Source: Variovorax beijingensis (GTDB lineage: Bacteria > Pseudomonadota > Gammaproteobacteria > Burkholderiales > Burkholderiaceae_C). Taken from it: a DNA stretch of 64,000 nt. The stretch covers positions 1 to 64,000 of the forward strand of contig NZ_VIVL01000004.1 of NCBI RefSeq assembly GCF_007828835.1, given 5' to 3'. Position 1 is the first letter of the stretch. The number at the start of each line of letters is the position of its first letter. The notes under the pieces are model-generated. The model saw nothing but the letters and a program-made list of their open reading frames with translations. It ran no database searches and was not told where the DNA came from. Below are positions 15,801 through 24,850 of the stretch, one piece after another. A program made the translations under genes and the position numbers.

Positions 15801-18151
15801 GGGTAGGGTCCAAGGCCGGAGAGGATGCTCTTCGGGAGCACGGGGCCCAACGTGAAGCGGCATTGTCCGCCACGCCAGCGCGCTTCGAACTGTTCGCCAG
15901 CCTGCGGCCGCTCGATGGACACCGCCCCCCCGTAGCCGGAAATGAGCGATGCCGCGCGGGTGCTGCTCCAGATGTCGATGCCAGGCGGCAACGGCTGCCC
16001 GTCGGGCAGGCGGACGGTCGCGAGCACCTGGGTGTCGTGGGAAACATCGAAGGCCGCGATCGCAACGCCCTTGTAGCGCGGCACTATCTGGAGCGTGTCG
16101 CTGCGTACCTGTGCCTCGATGGGAAGGTCGGTGCTGTCGATGCCGATGCGGTTCGATTCATAGGCGCGCAAGCCGGTCACGATGGCCCGTCCCTCTGCAT
16201 CGGTGGTGGTCCAGGGCTGGTTCTCGCGGTAGACCTTGGTGCCCGGCGCGCCCGGCACGGTGACCAGCGCGAAGGCGTCGTCGGACTGGCGGGTTGCGAA
16301 CGCAAGCCCTTGCGTATAGCCCACTGCGCCGCTGGCGCGCAGCCGCAGACCCGTTTCGCCGCCGAGGCTTGCGGCTTCGGCTGTGACGATGCCGTAGCGG
16401 CCGAGCCAGTCGACGCTCGCTTCCGTCCGCCGGAGTTCGCCGCGCGACACCAGCAGCCGATAGCCGTAGCCGGCATCGCTGGGCGGCGACTGGTTGACTT
16501 CGGCGGTGGTCGTGTTGCGTCCTTCGCCACGCTGCGTCGAGACCGAGAGGTTGCGGCGTTCGCCCAGCGGCACGATCAGCGTCATGCCGACGGTCGTGGC
16601 CGGGCGCGTGGCATTCTGGCTGGTGCGCGCTGCGTAGGTGCTCAGAAATGCATCGCCGGCGACGGCGAACGACCAGCTGGCCGTCAACACGCCGACGCGC
16701 TCGCCCGAGTTGTAGCGCAGCAGCGTATGGCTCGCACCGAGCGTTCCGAACTTTCCCAGCGAGCGTCCCGCAAAGACCTGGCTTTGGCCGCTGACGTGCA
16801 CCTTGCTGTCCTGCCAGCCGATCTGCGTGAAGTCCCGGCTCGCCACCTGGCGGCTGGCGGAGAAGTTCCAGTCGTTGCTCGTGCGCGTGAAAGAGGCGCG
16901 CGCCAGCGTGCCGTGCCTGCCATCCGACGAGCGGCTGGCCGCGCCGTGCAGGCCGAATTCGCCGATCGGGGCCCACACCCACTGCAGGCCGCCACCGGCG
17001 GTCTGGCCGCGCGCATCGGCCTCGCCATGCAATTCGGCGGTGGCCGTGTCATCCAGCCCCTTGCGCCAGTTGCCGGATACGAATGGGCGTCCGTAGTCGA
17101 AGCTGCGTTCTCCATAGCGCAGGCGATTCCAGCCGAGCGCGATCGAGTAGTCCGAGAGGCCCGGGCGCAGCAGGCTCGAGCTCACGTAGTACGGCGTCGT
17201 GACCGTGCGGCGCACGCCGAGCGCATCGGTCACGGCAAAACGCATCTCGCCTGCGCCCGTCAGCACCGGCACATCGCTGATCGCAAACGGGCCGGCATTC
17301 ACCTTGTCCTGGTAGCGCAGCGTGTCGTTGACGTACACCTCCACGGCCGAAGGAACGGCCGAGCCGCCGCGGAGTGTCGGCGTCGGATAGCTGATGTAGC
17401 CCGGCTGCAGGCTGAACCGGGTGCCGAACTGCACGCCGCCGAAGCGAAACGGCGTGGACCATGCGGCGCCTTGCGTGATCGAGTCGCCCACGGTCAGCCG
17501 GGTCAGGCGGTCGGGGTCGTCGTACCGGTAGTAGGTGTCGAGCCGGGTCGCTCCATGGCTGCCGCCGAGCGAAGACTGGCCGGCCACGAAGTTGCTGGCC
17601 ATGACCCCCCATGCGCCCGAGACCGCTGCATCAAAGTACCCCGAGGCGCGGGTGCCCTTGCGGTCGTGCTGCAACGCGACGTCATAGTTGAGGAATGCAC
17701 CCAGGGCGGCCTCGGACAGGGGCACGCGCGGCGTGGTGCGTGCCCCTGTCGCGCCGGCAACGAAGGCCTCGGGCGGCACTTGCAGGTTCGCGGTCTGGGT
17801 GCCCTCGTCCAGCATCACCCTGACGCCCGAGACACTGCGCAAGTCGTAATAGTCGATGCCATCGATCCGTGCGGCGGGCGCAGCCGGTATGACCAGGTGC
17901 CAGGCCTCGAGGTCCGCGCGCCCGAACAGCAATTGCGCGCCACGCCGGCGGATGGGGCGCATCGCCTCCTGCGGCTGGCCGTTGATGCGCACGTCCAGGA
18001 TCACGGGCTGTGCATCTTCCGCGGGATTCGGGGCAACGGTCTGCGCAGTGGCGGCCTGAACAGCGAAGCAACTGCAGCACACGCAGAGGCCGAGTGTGGC
18101 CGATGGGCGAACAGGAAGGCTCAGCCTGCCCCGAGCGGGGTGACAAGACAC
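15764..18151 (-). CDS. Outer-membrane usher protein (FimD/PapC family), pilus A
   Basis: About 795 residues. After a signal peptide ending near TAQT come the N-terminal binding domain (VILDVRINGQPQEAM), the beta-barrel with VGDSITQGAAWS and FRFGGVQFGTRF, the plug-like SAVEVYVNDTLRYQDKVNAGPF, and the C-terminal domain with SNRIGIDSTDLP and GQCRFTLGP. It forms the outer-membrane pore through which chaperone-subunit complexes are passed. The GTG at 18149-18151 is chosen as start, 28 bases after the chaperone stop; longer readings overlap the chaperone. A 996-residue open frame on the opposite strand is a high-GC shadow. Confidence 0.9.
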   Translation of the reverse strand: MSCHPARGRLSLPVRPSATLGLCVCCSCFAVQAATAQTVAPNPAEDAQPVILDVRINGQPQEAMRPIRRRGAQLLFGRADLEAWHLVIPAAPAARIDGIDYYDLRSVSGVRVMLDEGTQTANLQVPPEAFVAGATGARTTPRVPLSEAALGAFLNYDVALQHDRKGTRASGYFDAAVSGAWGVMASNFVAGQSSLGGSHGATRLDTYYRYDDPDRLTRLTVGDSITQGAAWSTPFRFGGVQFGTRFSLQPGYISYPTPTLRGGSAVPSAVEVYVNDTLRYQDKVNAGPFAISDVPVLTGAGEMRFAVTDALGVRRTVTTPYYVSSSLLRPGLSDYSIALGWNRLRYGERSFDYGRPFVSGNWRKGLDDTATAELHGEADARGQTAGGGLQWVWAPIGEFGLHGAASRSSDGRHGTLARASFTRTSNDWNFSASRQVASRDFTQIGWQDSKVHVSGQSQVFAGRSLGKFGTLGASHTLLRYNSGERVGVLTASWSFAVAGDAFLSTYAARTSQNATRPATTVGMTLIVPLGERRNLSVSTQRGEGRNTTTAEVNQSPPSDAGYGYRLLVSRGELRRTEASVDWLGRYGIVTAEAASLGGETGLRLRASGAVGYTQGLAFATRQSDDAFALVTVPGAPGTKVYRENQPWTTTDAEGRAIVTGLRAYESNRIGIDSTDLPIEAQVRSDTLQIVPRYKGVAIAAFDVSHDTQVLATVRLPDGQPLPPGIDIWSSTRAASLISGYGGAVSIERPQAGEQFEARWRGGQCRFTLGPVLPKSILSGLGPYPCEPIATSPSSR

Positions 18152-18179
18152 ACGCAGCAGTTGCAACCCGGAGGTCTCG

Positions 18180-18977
18180 TCACTGGCGGGACGGGGTGTC
18201 GGCACGGGGAATGTGCACGATGGCCATCGGCAACTCAGTGGGCGCATCGCTGGTGGCATCGATCCGGAGGGGGCTACCCGGTGCCAGCGGCGGCAGGTCC
18301 AACGCGATGTCGGCCGATTGGCCAGGCAGCACGTAGCGGGACATGCTCTTTCGCAGCAACTCGCTGTCACCTTCGCGCCGCACCAGGATCTGCGTCAGCT
18401 GCAAATGATCCGTGCCGCGGTTGTCGATGGTCAGGACATGGCCATGACCTCCGGGTGTGGCCGAGGAAGGGGACGCACGCTGCAGGCGCCATTGCGCGTC
18501 CTGGCGCGATGCGCCTGCGGGCGGTACGAAGATCGGCACGGCAAGACGCAGCAGCGTCTGCAATTGCGCGCCGCCCTTTCCGTCCCGCGGGAGCGCCTGG
18601 TCACGCGGCAGCTGCTGGAAGAAGATGCGGTAGCTGCGCTCGGTGTCGGCCGCCGGAACCTGCAGGCCGAGCCGCACGATCTGCTGCGCGCCGGGGGACA
18701 GGCGAAAGATCGAGGGGTTGACCAGCACCTCACGCGTGGGCTGATAGATGTCCTGCCCGTTCTCCTGCGACCAGGCCATCACCTCCGCCTGGACCGCGAC
18801 TTCGGCCTCTTCTTCGCCGCTGCCCAGCGTGAGGGACGCAACGGGACGCGATGGTGTCAGCACCACGCGCACCGGTGCGACATAGAGGCTCGCTGCCTGG
18901 ACTGCACCGGACGCTGCTCCCAGGGCCGCCAGCGCCCAGGCCAGCAAAGCCGCTATGCGCGGGAGCAGTGGAGCCAT
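18180..18977 (-). CDS. Periplasmic pilus chaperone (PapD/FimC family), pilus A
   Basis: 265 residues from ATG 18975-18977. A signal peptide (LAWALAALGAASGAVQA) is followed by two Ig-like domains: LYVAPVRVVLTPSRPVASLTL with QPTREVLVNPSIFRLSPG, RSYRIFFQQLP, AVPIFVPPA, then a second domain ending near LRIDATSDAP. These are the FimC-type blocks that donate a strand to unfolded subunits. It lies between the SCPU pilin upstream and the usher downstream, the standard order. Confidence 0.88.
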   Translation of the reverse strand: MAPLLPRIAALLAWALAALGAASGAVQAASLYVAPVRVVLTPSRPVASLTLGSGEEEAEVAVQAEVMAWSQENGQDIYQPTREVLVNPSIFRLSPGAQQIVRLGLQVPAADTERSYRIFFQQLPRDQALPRDGKGGAQLQTLLRLAVPIFVPPAGASRQDAQWRLQRASPSSATPGGHGHVLTIDNRGTDHLQLTQILVRREGDSELLRKSMSRYVLPGQSADIALDLPPLAPGSPLRIDATSDAPTELPMAIVHIPRADTPSRQ

Positions 18978-18997
18978 TCGGCGCGATGTCGTCGACC

Positions 18998-19528
18998 TCA
19001 ATAGGTCAACGTGAGCGTGATGGTGTCGGCATAGTCCACCTGAGGGGAGGCGGTGTATTGGCCGATGGGGATCGCACCGTAGATGGTGTACGGCTGCGGC
19101 AGGCCGGTGGCTGTGTAGCCCGTGCCGGTCGTGCTGTTGTCCCAGTTGGTGGTCATCGCGCTTTCCTTGAAAAGAGCGTACGACAGCGTTTCGTTGCCCG
19201 CGGGAGCTGACGGGCTCGTCATCTTGCGCGTGGTCACCGTCGCACCCGAGCTGGCGCCGGGATTCAGGCCCACCGAGTACGTCGTGCCGAAAGTGCAGGT
19301 GACATTGAACGCCGTGGTGCCGGTGGCCACAGTACCGGTCGACGGGGCGTAGCTGCCAAAGGCCAGCGTGGCGGGCGTCGAGACGAGGCAGGCCTTCAGC
19401 ACTGTGGCCGTCACCTGGAATGTGGCGGTCGCCGCCGCGGCTTGCGCGGGTTGCAGGGGCAGTACAGCCAACAAGGCGAGCGTCGCGGCCCCCAGCGTGC
19501 GGAGGGGAAGCGAGGGTTTCTGTTTCAT
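18998..19528 (-). CDS. Spore coat U domain major pilin, pilus A
   Basis: 176 residues from ATG 19526-19528, with AAGGAAA about 6 bases upstream; the frame is open to 19732 but has no support there. The signal peptide ends at QPAQA. The SCPU domain has ATATFQVTATVLKACLVS, LAFGSYAPSTGT, FNVTCTFGTTYSVGLNPG and the final strand YADTITLTLTY. As first gene of the operon with the most regular domain it is the likely major subunit. Confidence 0.87.
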   Translation of the reverse strand: MKQKPSLPLRTLGAATLALLAVLPLQPAQAAAATATFQVTATVLKACLVSTPATLAFGSYAPSTGTVATGTTAFNVTCTFGTTYSVGLNPGASSGATVTTRKMTSPSAPAGNETLSYALFKESAMTTNWDNSTTGTGYTATGLPQPYTIYGAIPIGQYTASPQVDYADTITLTLTY

Positions 19529-19724
19529 CGAAGTTTCCTTCATCGAACGTGCTCGGCCAGAATGCCGCCGTTGCACCCAGTCTGAGGGATAAAGCCATGT
19601 CGTGCCGCCGTGGCCGAGAATAAATAGGCAATTGGTTTTCATTGACGCAGCGCAAATCGATGGTGCAGTCGTCGTGCTGGGGAAAGCAGAGCCTCCGATT
19701 TCCCCGGTTGCCCTCTCACTCGGC
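19529..19724. other. Intergenic leader of pilus A operon
   Basis: About 200 bases separate the kinase stop at 19725 from the pilin start at 19528, both on the minus strand. It is AT-richer than its surroundings around 19620-19645 and probably holds the pilus promoter; no confident -35/-10 pair was identified. Confidence 0.3.
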
Positions 19725-20849
19725 CTACTCAAGAGCGTGAAGCGGCAGGCTGATGGTGAAGACGCAGCCTGAGCCTGGAACGTCCCGGACCGTCAATGTT
19801 CCGTTGTCCGCTTCAATGCTTTGGCGAGCGATCGAGAGCCCGAGCCCCAGACCGGCCCTGATGTCATTGTTGGGCCTGAAAGGGATGAACATCTTTGCGG
19901 CTCCGCCTGGCGGCAGGCCTCCGCAATGGTCTTCGACATCGATGAGGACCTGTTCGCCCGAGGCGTAAGCGCTCAGGGTCACCATGGAGTTCTCCTGGGT
20001 GTATTTGAAGGCGTTCTGCAGCAGGTTGGCCAGCGCCGCATGCAGCAGATCCCGATTCGCCAGGATTGCCAGCGAGGGGTCGACGGCTCGCACCTCGAAC
20101 ACGGCGCCTTTGCGCGCCACATCGAGCCGGGCGACAAGGTCGACGTCCGCAATGAAGGATGCCACCGAGAAGAGCTGGCGTTGATCTGCCCCTTCGCCCC
20201 TCACTTCGGCCGTAGCCCTGCTGATCAACAGTCCCAGCGTGGAAAGGCTTCGCTTCAGGACCGCGCCCGTGGCGCCGCTGATGGCCATGTTGCCCAGTTC
20301 GAGCGCCCGCACCGCAAGGGTGGCCGTTCCGAGCGAGTTGCGCAGTTCGTGAACCAAAAATCCCAGCCGTTGCTTTTCGCCTGCGAGCTGCTGCACCGAC
20401 ATCTGTGCGTCGCGTTGAGCGCTGAATTCGGTGACGGCGTCCGCGATGGCGTTGTCCAGGCAGCGGTTCAGCGTGCGGAACTCGACCACGGCAAAGGGCG
20501 CGTCCCGCTCGAAGGCGAGGTCCGTGATCGCCTGGCAGAGATCGCCGTAGTCATGAACGACCTGATCCACGGTATAGCCGAGATTGAGCAGTTCCTTGCC
20601 GTGCGCGGTGGCGCTCACGCCGATTTCCGACAGGGCGAGCGCATCGCCCCCCGAGGGGCCCGAGATGGCGATGCTCAAATCCAATTCGTCGTCGTCTTCC
20701 GCGGCGAGCGTTCTCGTGAGCTGGTCCAGGAACATGGGCACGCCATGGGCCAGTTGCTTGTCGGTCGCCGCCCGAAGGGGGCGTTGTGCAACTTTCGCCT
20801 TGCACCTCGCAATCAGTTCGTCCCGATTGTGGAAAAGGAAGCGGTGCAT
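19725..20849 (-). CDS. Sensor histidine kinase with RsbRD-like N-terminal domain
   Basis: 374 residues, no membrane helices. The N-terminal 140 residues (RDELIARCKAKVAQR, then GKELLNLGYTVDQVVHDYGD) resemble the RsbT co-antagonist/globin-like sensor found in soluble stress kinases. The H box is LGFLVHELRNSLGTA, the N box LANLLQNAFKYT, G1 DVEDHCGGLPPGG and G2 GLGLGLSIARQ. It should autophosphorylate on His in the cytoplasm. No response regulator is adjacent. It precedes the pilus operon on the same strand with a 200-base gap, so a regulatory link is possible but unproven. Confidence 0.85.
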   Translation of the reverse strand: MHRFLFHNRDELIARCKAKVAQRPLRAATDKQLAHGVPMFLDQLTRTLAAEDDDELDLSIAISGPSGGDALALSEIGVSATAHGKELLNLGYTVDQVVHDYGDLCQAITDLAFERDAPFAVVEFRTLNRCLDNAIADAVTEFSAQRDAQMSVQQLAGEKQRLGFLVHELRNSLGTATLAVRALELGNMAISGATGAVLKRSLSTLGLLISRATAEVRGEGADQRQLFSVASFIADVDLVARLDVARKGAVFEVRAVDPSLAILANRDLLHAALANLLQNAFKYTQENSMVTLSAYASGEQVLIDVEDHCGGLPPGGAAKMFIPFRPNNDIRAGLGLGLSIARQSIEADNGTLTVRDVPGSGCVFTISLPLHALE

Positions 20850-21055
20850 GAAGACCTCCTTGGTCAGGGCACGAAGCAGCGGGGCACGCCAGCAGCTCGT
20901 GCTTCGAAGGCTCGAAGGCCACTATATGCCTCCTGGGTCCGCGACGTCGAGAAAACTTCATGGGGCCGGTGCCTTGTCTTTGTAGGTGCGCGGTCGTCAC
21001 CAAGCATCCCACCTTCCTACAAGGAGGCTGCCAGCAACATGCGCCAATTGCCTGC

Positions 21056-21340
21056 ATGGAGCGGTCAATTCCCCGGTTGAAGTTGATTCAGGAGCTGTCC
21101 GCCGAGGAGCGGCGCTGGCAGCCCGATCCCGCAGATTGGCTCAAGGAACAAGACAACTTGGCAGGCGGCAAGACCCACGCGAGCGTCCAGCACGCCCATC
21201 GCATCAATCTCGATGAAGCCTGCGAGATCAGAGACTGGACCCACGCACTCGGCGTGAGCGAGCAGGAGCTGCGAAATGCGGTCGCTGTCGTGGGCGATCG
21301 GGCGGACAGGGTGCGCGAATTCCTCACCCGACGGTATTGA
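21056..21340 (+). CDS. DUF3606 small protein
   Basis: 94 residues from ATG 21056. The C-terminal half INLDEACEIRDWTHALGVSE followed by ELRNAVAVVGDRADRVREFL is a DUF3606 domain, a short helical domain common in proteobacteria with no established function. A strong AAGGAGG at 21020-21026 is too far upstream of this ATG (29 bases), so the real start could be non-canonical. Its last 17 bases overlap the end of the convergent kinase gene. Confidence 0.7.
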   Translation: MERSIPRLKLIQELSAEERRWQPDPADWLKEQDNLAGGKTHASVQHAHRINLDEACEIRDWTHALGVSEQELRNAVAVVGDRADRVREFLTRRY

Positions 21341-22910
21341 GAGGTGCCGCCGGGTGTGGGCTGCCTTCTGTTTCGACCGGCAGCTCGAGCGTGAATGCCG
21401 CGCCGGTGCCCGGCCCGTCGCTGTGGGCCGTGAGGGTCCCGCCCATTTCATGCGCCGCAATCACGGCGCTGTGCAGGCCGAATCCATGGCCGGTCTTTTT
21501 TGTCGTGAACCCGTGCACGAACACCTGGGGCAGGACCTGCGTCGCAATGCCCACGCCGTTGTCCTCGACGCAGATGCGCAGCCGCTGGCCGGGCGTCAGC
21601 TCCACGCGCAACATGAGCCTGGGTTCGCGGTCGGTCACGCCGTCCATGGCCTGCTCGGCGTTGCTGATCAGGTTCACCAGGATCTGCAGTAGCCGTCCCT
21701 GGTCCAGCAGCAACTCGGGCACAGGCGCAATCTCCTTTTCCACCACCATCCGGCGCCGCGCCAGCGCCACTGCGTTGATGCGCAAGGCATCGTCCACCAG
21801 CTCCCGGATCTGCACTTTTTCCAGGAGCCTGGACGCTCCGGCGTAGGCCTGCTGCGCGGCGATGATCTCCTTGATGTGTTCCACGTTCTTGCCCAGTGCC
21901 GCCAGCTCCCTGATGGCGGCCTCCTGCTCCGCCACCAGCGCGGAAGCCAGCTGGCGCAAATAGCCGGGTAGCACCTTGCCCTTGGGGTCCGAAGCGAGGA
22001 ACGCACCCAGGTCGTCCGCGTGCTCCTCCATCAGCTGGACGGCCCGCGCAAGCCCCGCCACCTTGGAGGCGCGAACGCGCGAAAGAATGAGCGCCGCAGA
22101 CACGTTCACGCTGTTGAGCACATTGCCGACGTTGTGCAGCACATTGGTGGCGATCCTGGCCATGCCGGCCAGGTGCGAGGCCTCGACCAGCTGCTTGTGC
22201 ACCTCGGCGATCTGGCGCTCGGCCTCCTTCAGGTCGGAGATGTTCTTGGTGATGCCGAAGGTTCCGACAATCTGCCCCGCACGGTTTCGCAGAGGCATCT
22301 TTGTGGTCAAGGCCCAGGTGTCGGGCCGCCCGTCGATCCAGGTTTCTCTTTCGACCTTGCCGATCATCGGCAAACCCGTGCGGATGATTTCCTGCTCGTC
22401 CTCGAACGCCGGGCGAGCGTGCGCTTCGGAAAAGACGTCGAAGTCCGACTTTCCCACCAGCCCTTCGGGCGTGGACATTCCGAACTCCAGGGCCTGGGCC
22501 GTGCTGGTCTTGATGAAACGGGACTGCGCGTCCTTGAAGTAGATGTGATCCGGAGAGTTGTCCAGCAGCGCGCGAAGCAGCTCACGCTCGTTGGCCAGCA
22601 TGGCGTCTTCTTGATTGCGCTCGGGCACCTCGAGCAAGAGCCCCTGGCTGCCGATGACCGTTCCGTCAGGCCCCAGCACCGGCGACTCGATCAGCTGGCA
22701 GGAAGCCGCCTCCTCGGAGGCGATCTCCGCGGGCGTGCGGCCCAGAATCCGTTCTGCAGGCATGCCCTTGAGTTGACAGAACCGGGCATTGACGAAGGTG
22801 AAGCGCCCCTCGGTGTCCTTGCGAAAGATACCGGCGGGCAGCTGCTCGACGATCGGTGCCGCGTCCTCCAGGAGGGTTGCGCTTGCGGGGGAGGCGGGTG
22901 GGCTTTGCAT
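21324..22910 (-). CDS. PAS-domain sensor histidine kinase
   Basis: 528 residues. Two PAS domains (about 16-95, GIFRKDTEGRFTFVNARF; and about 110-230, DNSPDHIYFKDAQSRF) are followed by a short coiled coil, then a divergent H box ARIATNVLHNVGNVLNSV, a long helical dimerisation segment, and the ATPase domain with LLQILVNLISNAEQAM (N box), CVEDNGVGI (G1) and TTKKTGHGFGLHSAV (G2). It is soluble. The start has GAGAGGTG upstream, and the gene begins 13 bases after the LysR stop, so the two may be cotranscribed. Confidence 0.85.
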   Translation of the reverse strand: MQSPPASPASATLLEDAAPIVEQLPAGIFRKDTEGRFTFVNARFCQLKGMPAERILGRTPAEIASEEAASCQLIESPVLGPDGTVIGSQGLLLEVPERNQEDAMLANERELLRALLDNSPDHIYFKDAQSRFIKTSTAQALEFGMSTPEGLVGKSDFDVFSEAHARPAFEDEQEIIRTGLPMIGKVERETWIDGRPDTWALTTKMPLRNRAGQIVGTFGITKNISDLKEAERQIAEVHKQLVEASHLAGMARIATNVLHNVGNVLNSVNVSAALILSRVRASKVAGLARAVQLMEEHADDLGAFLASDPKGKVLPGYLRQLASALVAEQEAAIRELAALGKNVEHIKEIIAAQQAYAGASRLLEKVQIRELVDDALRINAVALARRRMVVEKEIAPVPELLLDQGRLLQILVNLISNAEQAMDGVTDREPRLMLRVELTPGQRLRICVEDNGVGIATQVLPQVFVHGFTTKKTGHGFGLHSAVIAAHEMGGTLTAHSDGPGTGAAFTLELPVETEGSPHPAAPLNTVG

Positions 22911-22923
22911 GGCGATGCACCTC

Positions 22924-23835
22924 TCAGGCAGGGGCAGCTCCCGCAGGATGCGGAGTCCGGTCGCAATACTCGATCAGGAGTTCGGTGAGGACCCGTATCT
23001 TCCGTGCGGGATGCTGGCCCGGCGGCCGCACGACATACGCCCCGGCCGGGGGTGGTGGATGGCGCGTCATGACCGGCACCAGTGCCCCGGAGGCCACGTG
23101 TTCATGGGTGAGCCAATCGGGCAGGTAGGCGATTCCGAGTCCTGCGACAGCGGCGGCGACCAGGGCCGTGCCGTTGTCGGCCTTGAAGCGCCCCTGCGGA
23201 CGAACCGTGATGATCTTGCCGCCGTCCGTGAGCTGCCAGGCTTCGGTTCCCTGCATGAGGGCCTGATGGGCAAGGAGCTCCTCCGGTGTCTCGGGCGACC
23301 CATGCGCCTTGACATAGTCCGGACTCGCGACGAGCTTCCCGTGGACCGCGCCGATGCGTCTTGCGATCAGGTTGGAGTCCTGTAGATAACCAACCCGTAT
23401 CGCGCAGTCGTAACCCTCCGCGATGAGATCGACGAAGCGGTCGCTGTAGCAGGTCTGGATGTGAAGCCGAGGGTGCCGTCGCGCCATTTCCGCAAGCATG
23501 GGCGCGAAGTGAGTCGGGCCCAAGGAGAACGGCGCAGCAACGCGCAAGCGGCCGCGAAGGTCGCCGGCGGGCAGGATCGCTTCCCTGGCCACGTCGATCT
23601 CGGCGCAGACCCTGGCTGCATGGTCCCGGAACGTGGCCCCGGCTTCAGTGAGAGCAGCCCCGCGGGTGGATCGCGCAAGCAGCTGGACACCCAGTTCGGC
23701 TTCCAACCGGAAGAGACGGCGGCTGACGATCGACTTGGACACGCCGAGCCGCAGCGCCGCCGACGAAATCCCCCCGGCGTCGGCAACTTCCACGAATGTC
23801 TGCAGCTCTTCGATGTCCAACTTGGTGTTCCCCAT
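22924..23835 (-). CDS. LysR-family transcriptional regulator
   Basis: 303 residues. The N-terminal winged helix has LQTFVEVADAGGISSAALRL and SKSIVSRRLFRLEAELGVQL; the effector domain includes GRLRVAAPFSLGPTHFAPML and CAIRVGYLQDSNLIARRIG. It is divergent from the isochorismatase-like hydrolase with 108 bases between starts, the usual arrangement for a LysR regulator and its target, and upstream of the PAS kinase. Confidence 0.9.
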   Translation of the reverse strand: MGNTKLDIEELQTFVEVADAGGISSAALRLGVSKSIVSRRLFRLEAELGVQLLARSTRGAALTEAGATFRDHAARVCAEIDVAREAILPAGDLRGRLRVAAPFSLGPTHFAPMLAEMARRHPRLHIQTCYSDRFVDLIAEGYDCAIRVGYLQDSNLIARRIGAVHGKLVASPDYVKAHGSPETPEELLAHQALMQGTEAWQLTDGGKIITVRPQGRFKADNGTALVAAAVAGLGIAYLPDWLTHEHVASGALVPVMTRHPPPPAGAYVVRPPGQHPARKIRVLTELLIEYCDRTPHPAGAAPA

Positions 23836-23943
23836 TCCGCGACACAGCTCGCCGCGAAATGGTACTACCGCATCAAAAGCCGGAACAACAGAATCCTGCT
23901 TCGGGACAACGTCCCGCTCTCAACAGCAACAAAGGATTTATCA

Positions 23944-24597
23944 ATGACTTTTCGCAACGGCCTTGCTTCGCTTCTTCGTCCCGAAGACTCGGTACTCGTT
24001 CTCATCGACCACCAGCCCTATCAGCTCGCGAACCTGAACAGCCACGATCCGCAAGCTGTGGTCAACAACACGACCGCGCTGGCGAAGCTGGCAAAAGCCT
24101 TCAATGTTCCGACCATCCTCACCAGCGTGATCGCGGCACGCGGTGGACTTCTCTTCAGACAGATCACCGACGTATTTCCGGACCAGGAAGTCATCGATCG
24201 CACCTGGGTGAACACCTGGCAGGACGAGAATGTGGTGAAGGTCGTCAAGGCGACCGGCCGCAAGCAGCTGATCATTGCCGGCCTGTGGACCGAGGTTTGC
24301 GTCGCCATGCCTGTCATCCAGGCCGCCGGCGAAGGCTGGGACGTGACCGTGATCACCGACGCATCGGGCGGGATTTCGAAGGAGTCTCACGAAGTTGCCA
24401 TCCAGCGAATGATCGCTGCCGGCGCGAACGTGATGACCGTGATGGCGCTCGCTGGCGAATGGCAACGCGATTGGGCGCGCACCGAGCATGTCGAGGAGCT
24501 GACCGAGATTCTCATCCAGCACTTCAGCGGCAGCGGCATCGCCTACCTTTGGGAGCAGCAGCTGCTCAACACGCCTGTGCCTGGCAAGGCAGGATGA
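23944..24597 (+). CDS. Isochorismatase-family hydrolase (YcaC-like)
   Basis: 217 residues from ATG 23944. The cysteine hydrolase fold shows LVLIDHQPYQL (catalytic Asp), an internal Lys-region, and GLWTEVCVAMPVIQAAGEGW, where the Cys of TEVCV is the nucleophile position. The pattern and length match YcaC-type hydrolases, whose substrates are mostly unknown. Expression is probably controlled by the divergent LysR protein. The upstream open frame to 23461 lies over lysR and is not used. Confidence 0.85.
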   Translation: MTFRNGLASLLRPEDSVLVLIDHQPYQLANLNSHDPQAVVNNTTALAKLAKAFNVPTILTSVIAARGGLLFRQITDVFPDQEVIDRTWVNTWQDENVVKVVKATGRKQLIIAGLWTEVCVAMPVIQAAGEGWDVTVITDASGGISKESHEVAIQRMIAAGANVMTVMALAGEWQRDWARTEHVEELTEILIQHFSGSGIAYLWEQQLLNTPVPGKAG

Positions 24598-24599
24598 TC

Positions 24600-24625
24600 T
24601 GAGCGGCTGTCCAGGGGGCCGCTCA
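24600..24625 (+). terminator. Hairpin after the hydrolase gene
   Basis: TGAGCGGC (24600-24607) pairs with GCCGCTCA (24618-24625) around a 10-base loop. There is no T-run, so termination is uncertain. Confidence 0.3.
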
Positions 24626-24850
24626 TCCCCGCTTTATGCCGCATTTGCCTTCAACGGGGTGCAGCTCTGCAGGTTGTTCACCGGTGGATCGAGCGTCGAA
24701 TTCGAGCATCGCCGCCGACGGGACATCACCCGTTCCCGAGGCCAAGGGCGTGTAGTCGATAAATACCTTATCGCCTTCGGCTCAGGTCGTGGCGGGCAGG
24801 CCTTGCTGCTCGATCGGTGCCCGCCGCGTGGTCTGACGCATACGGGGGAT

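Noticed and set aside
15731..18721. 996-residue plus-strand open frame
   Set aside because: It is antisense to the pilus A usher and chaperone, has Arg/Ala/Gly-rich low-information sequence and no domain; a high-GC shadow.
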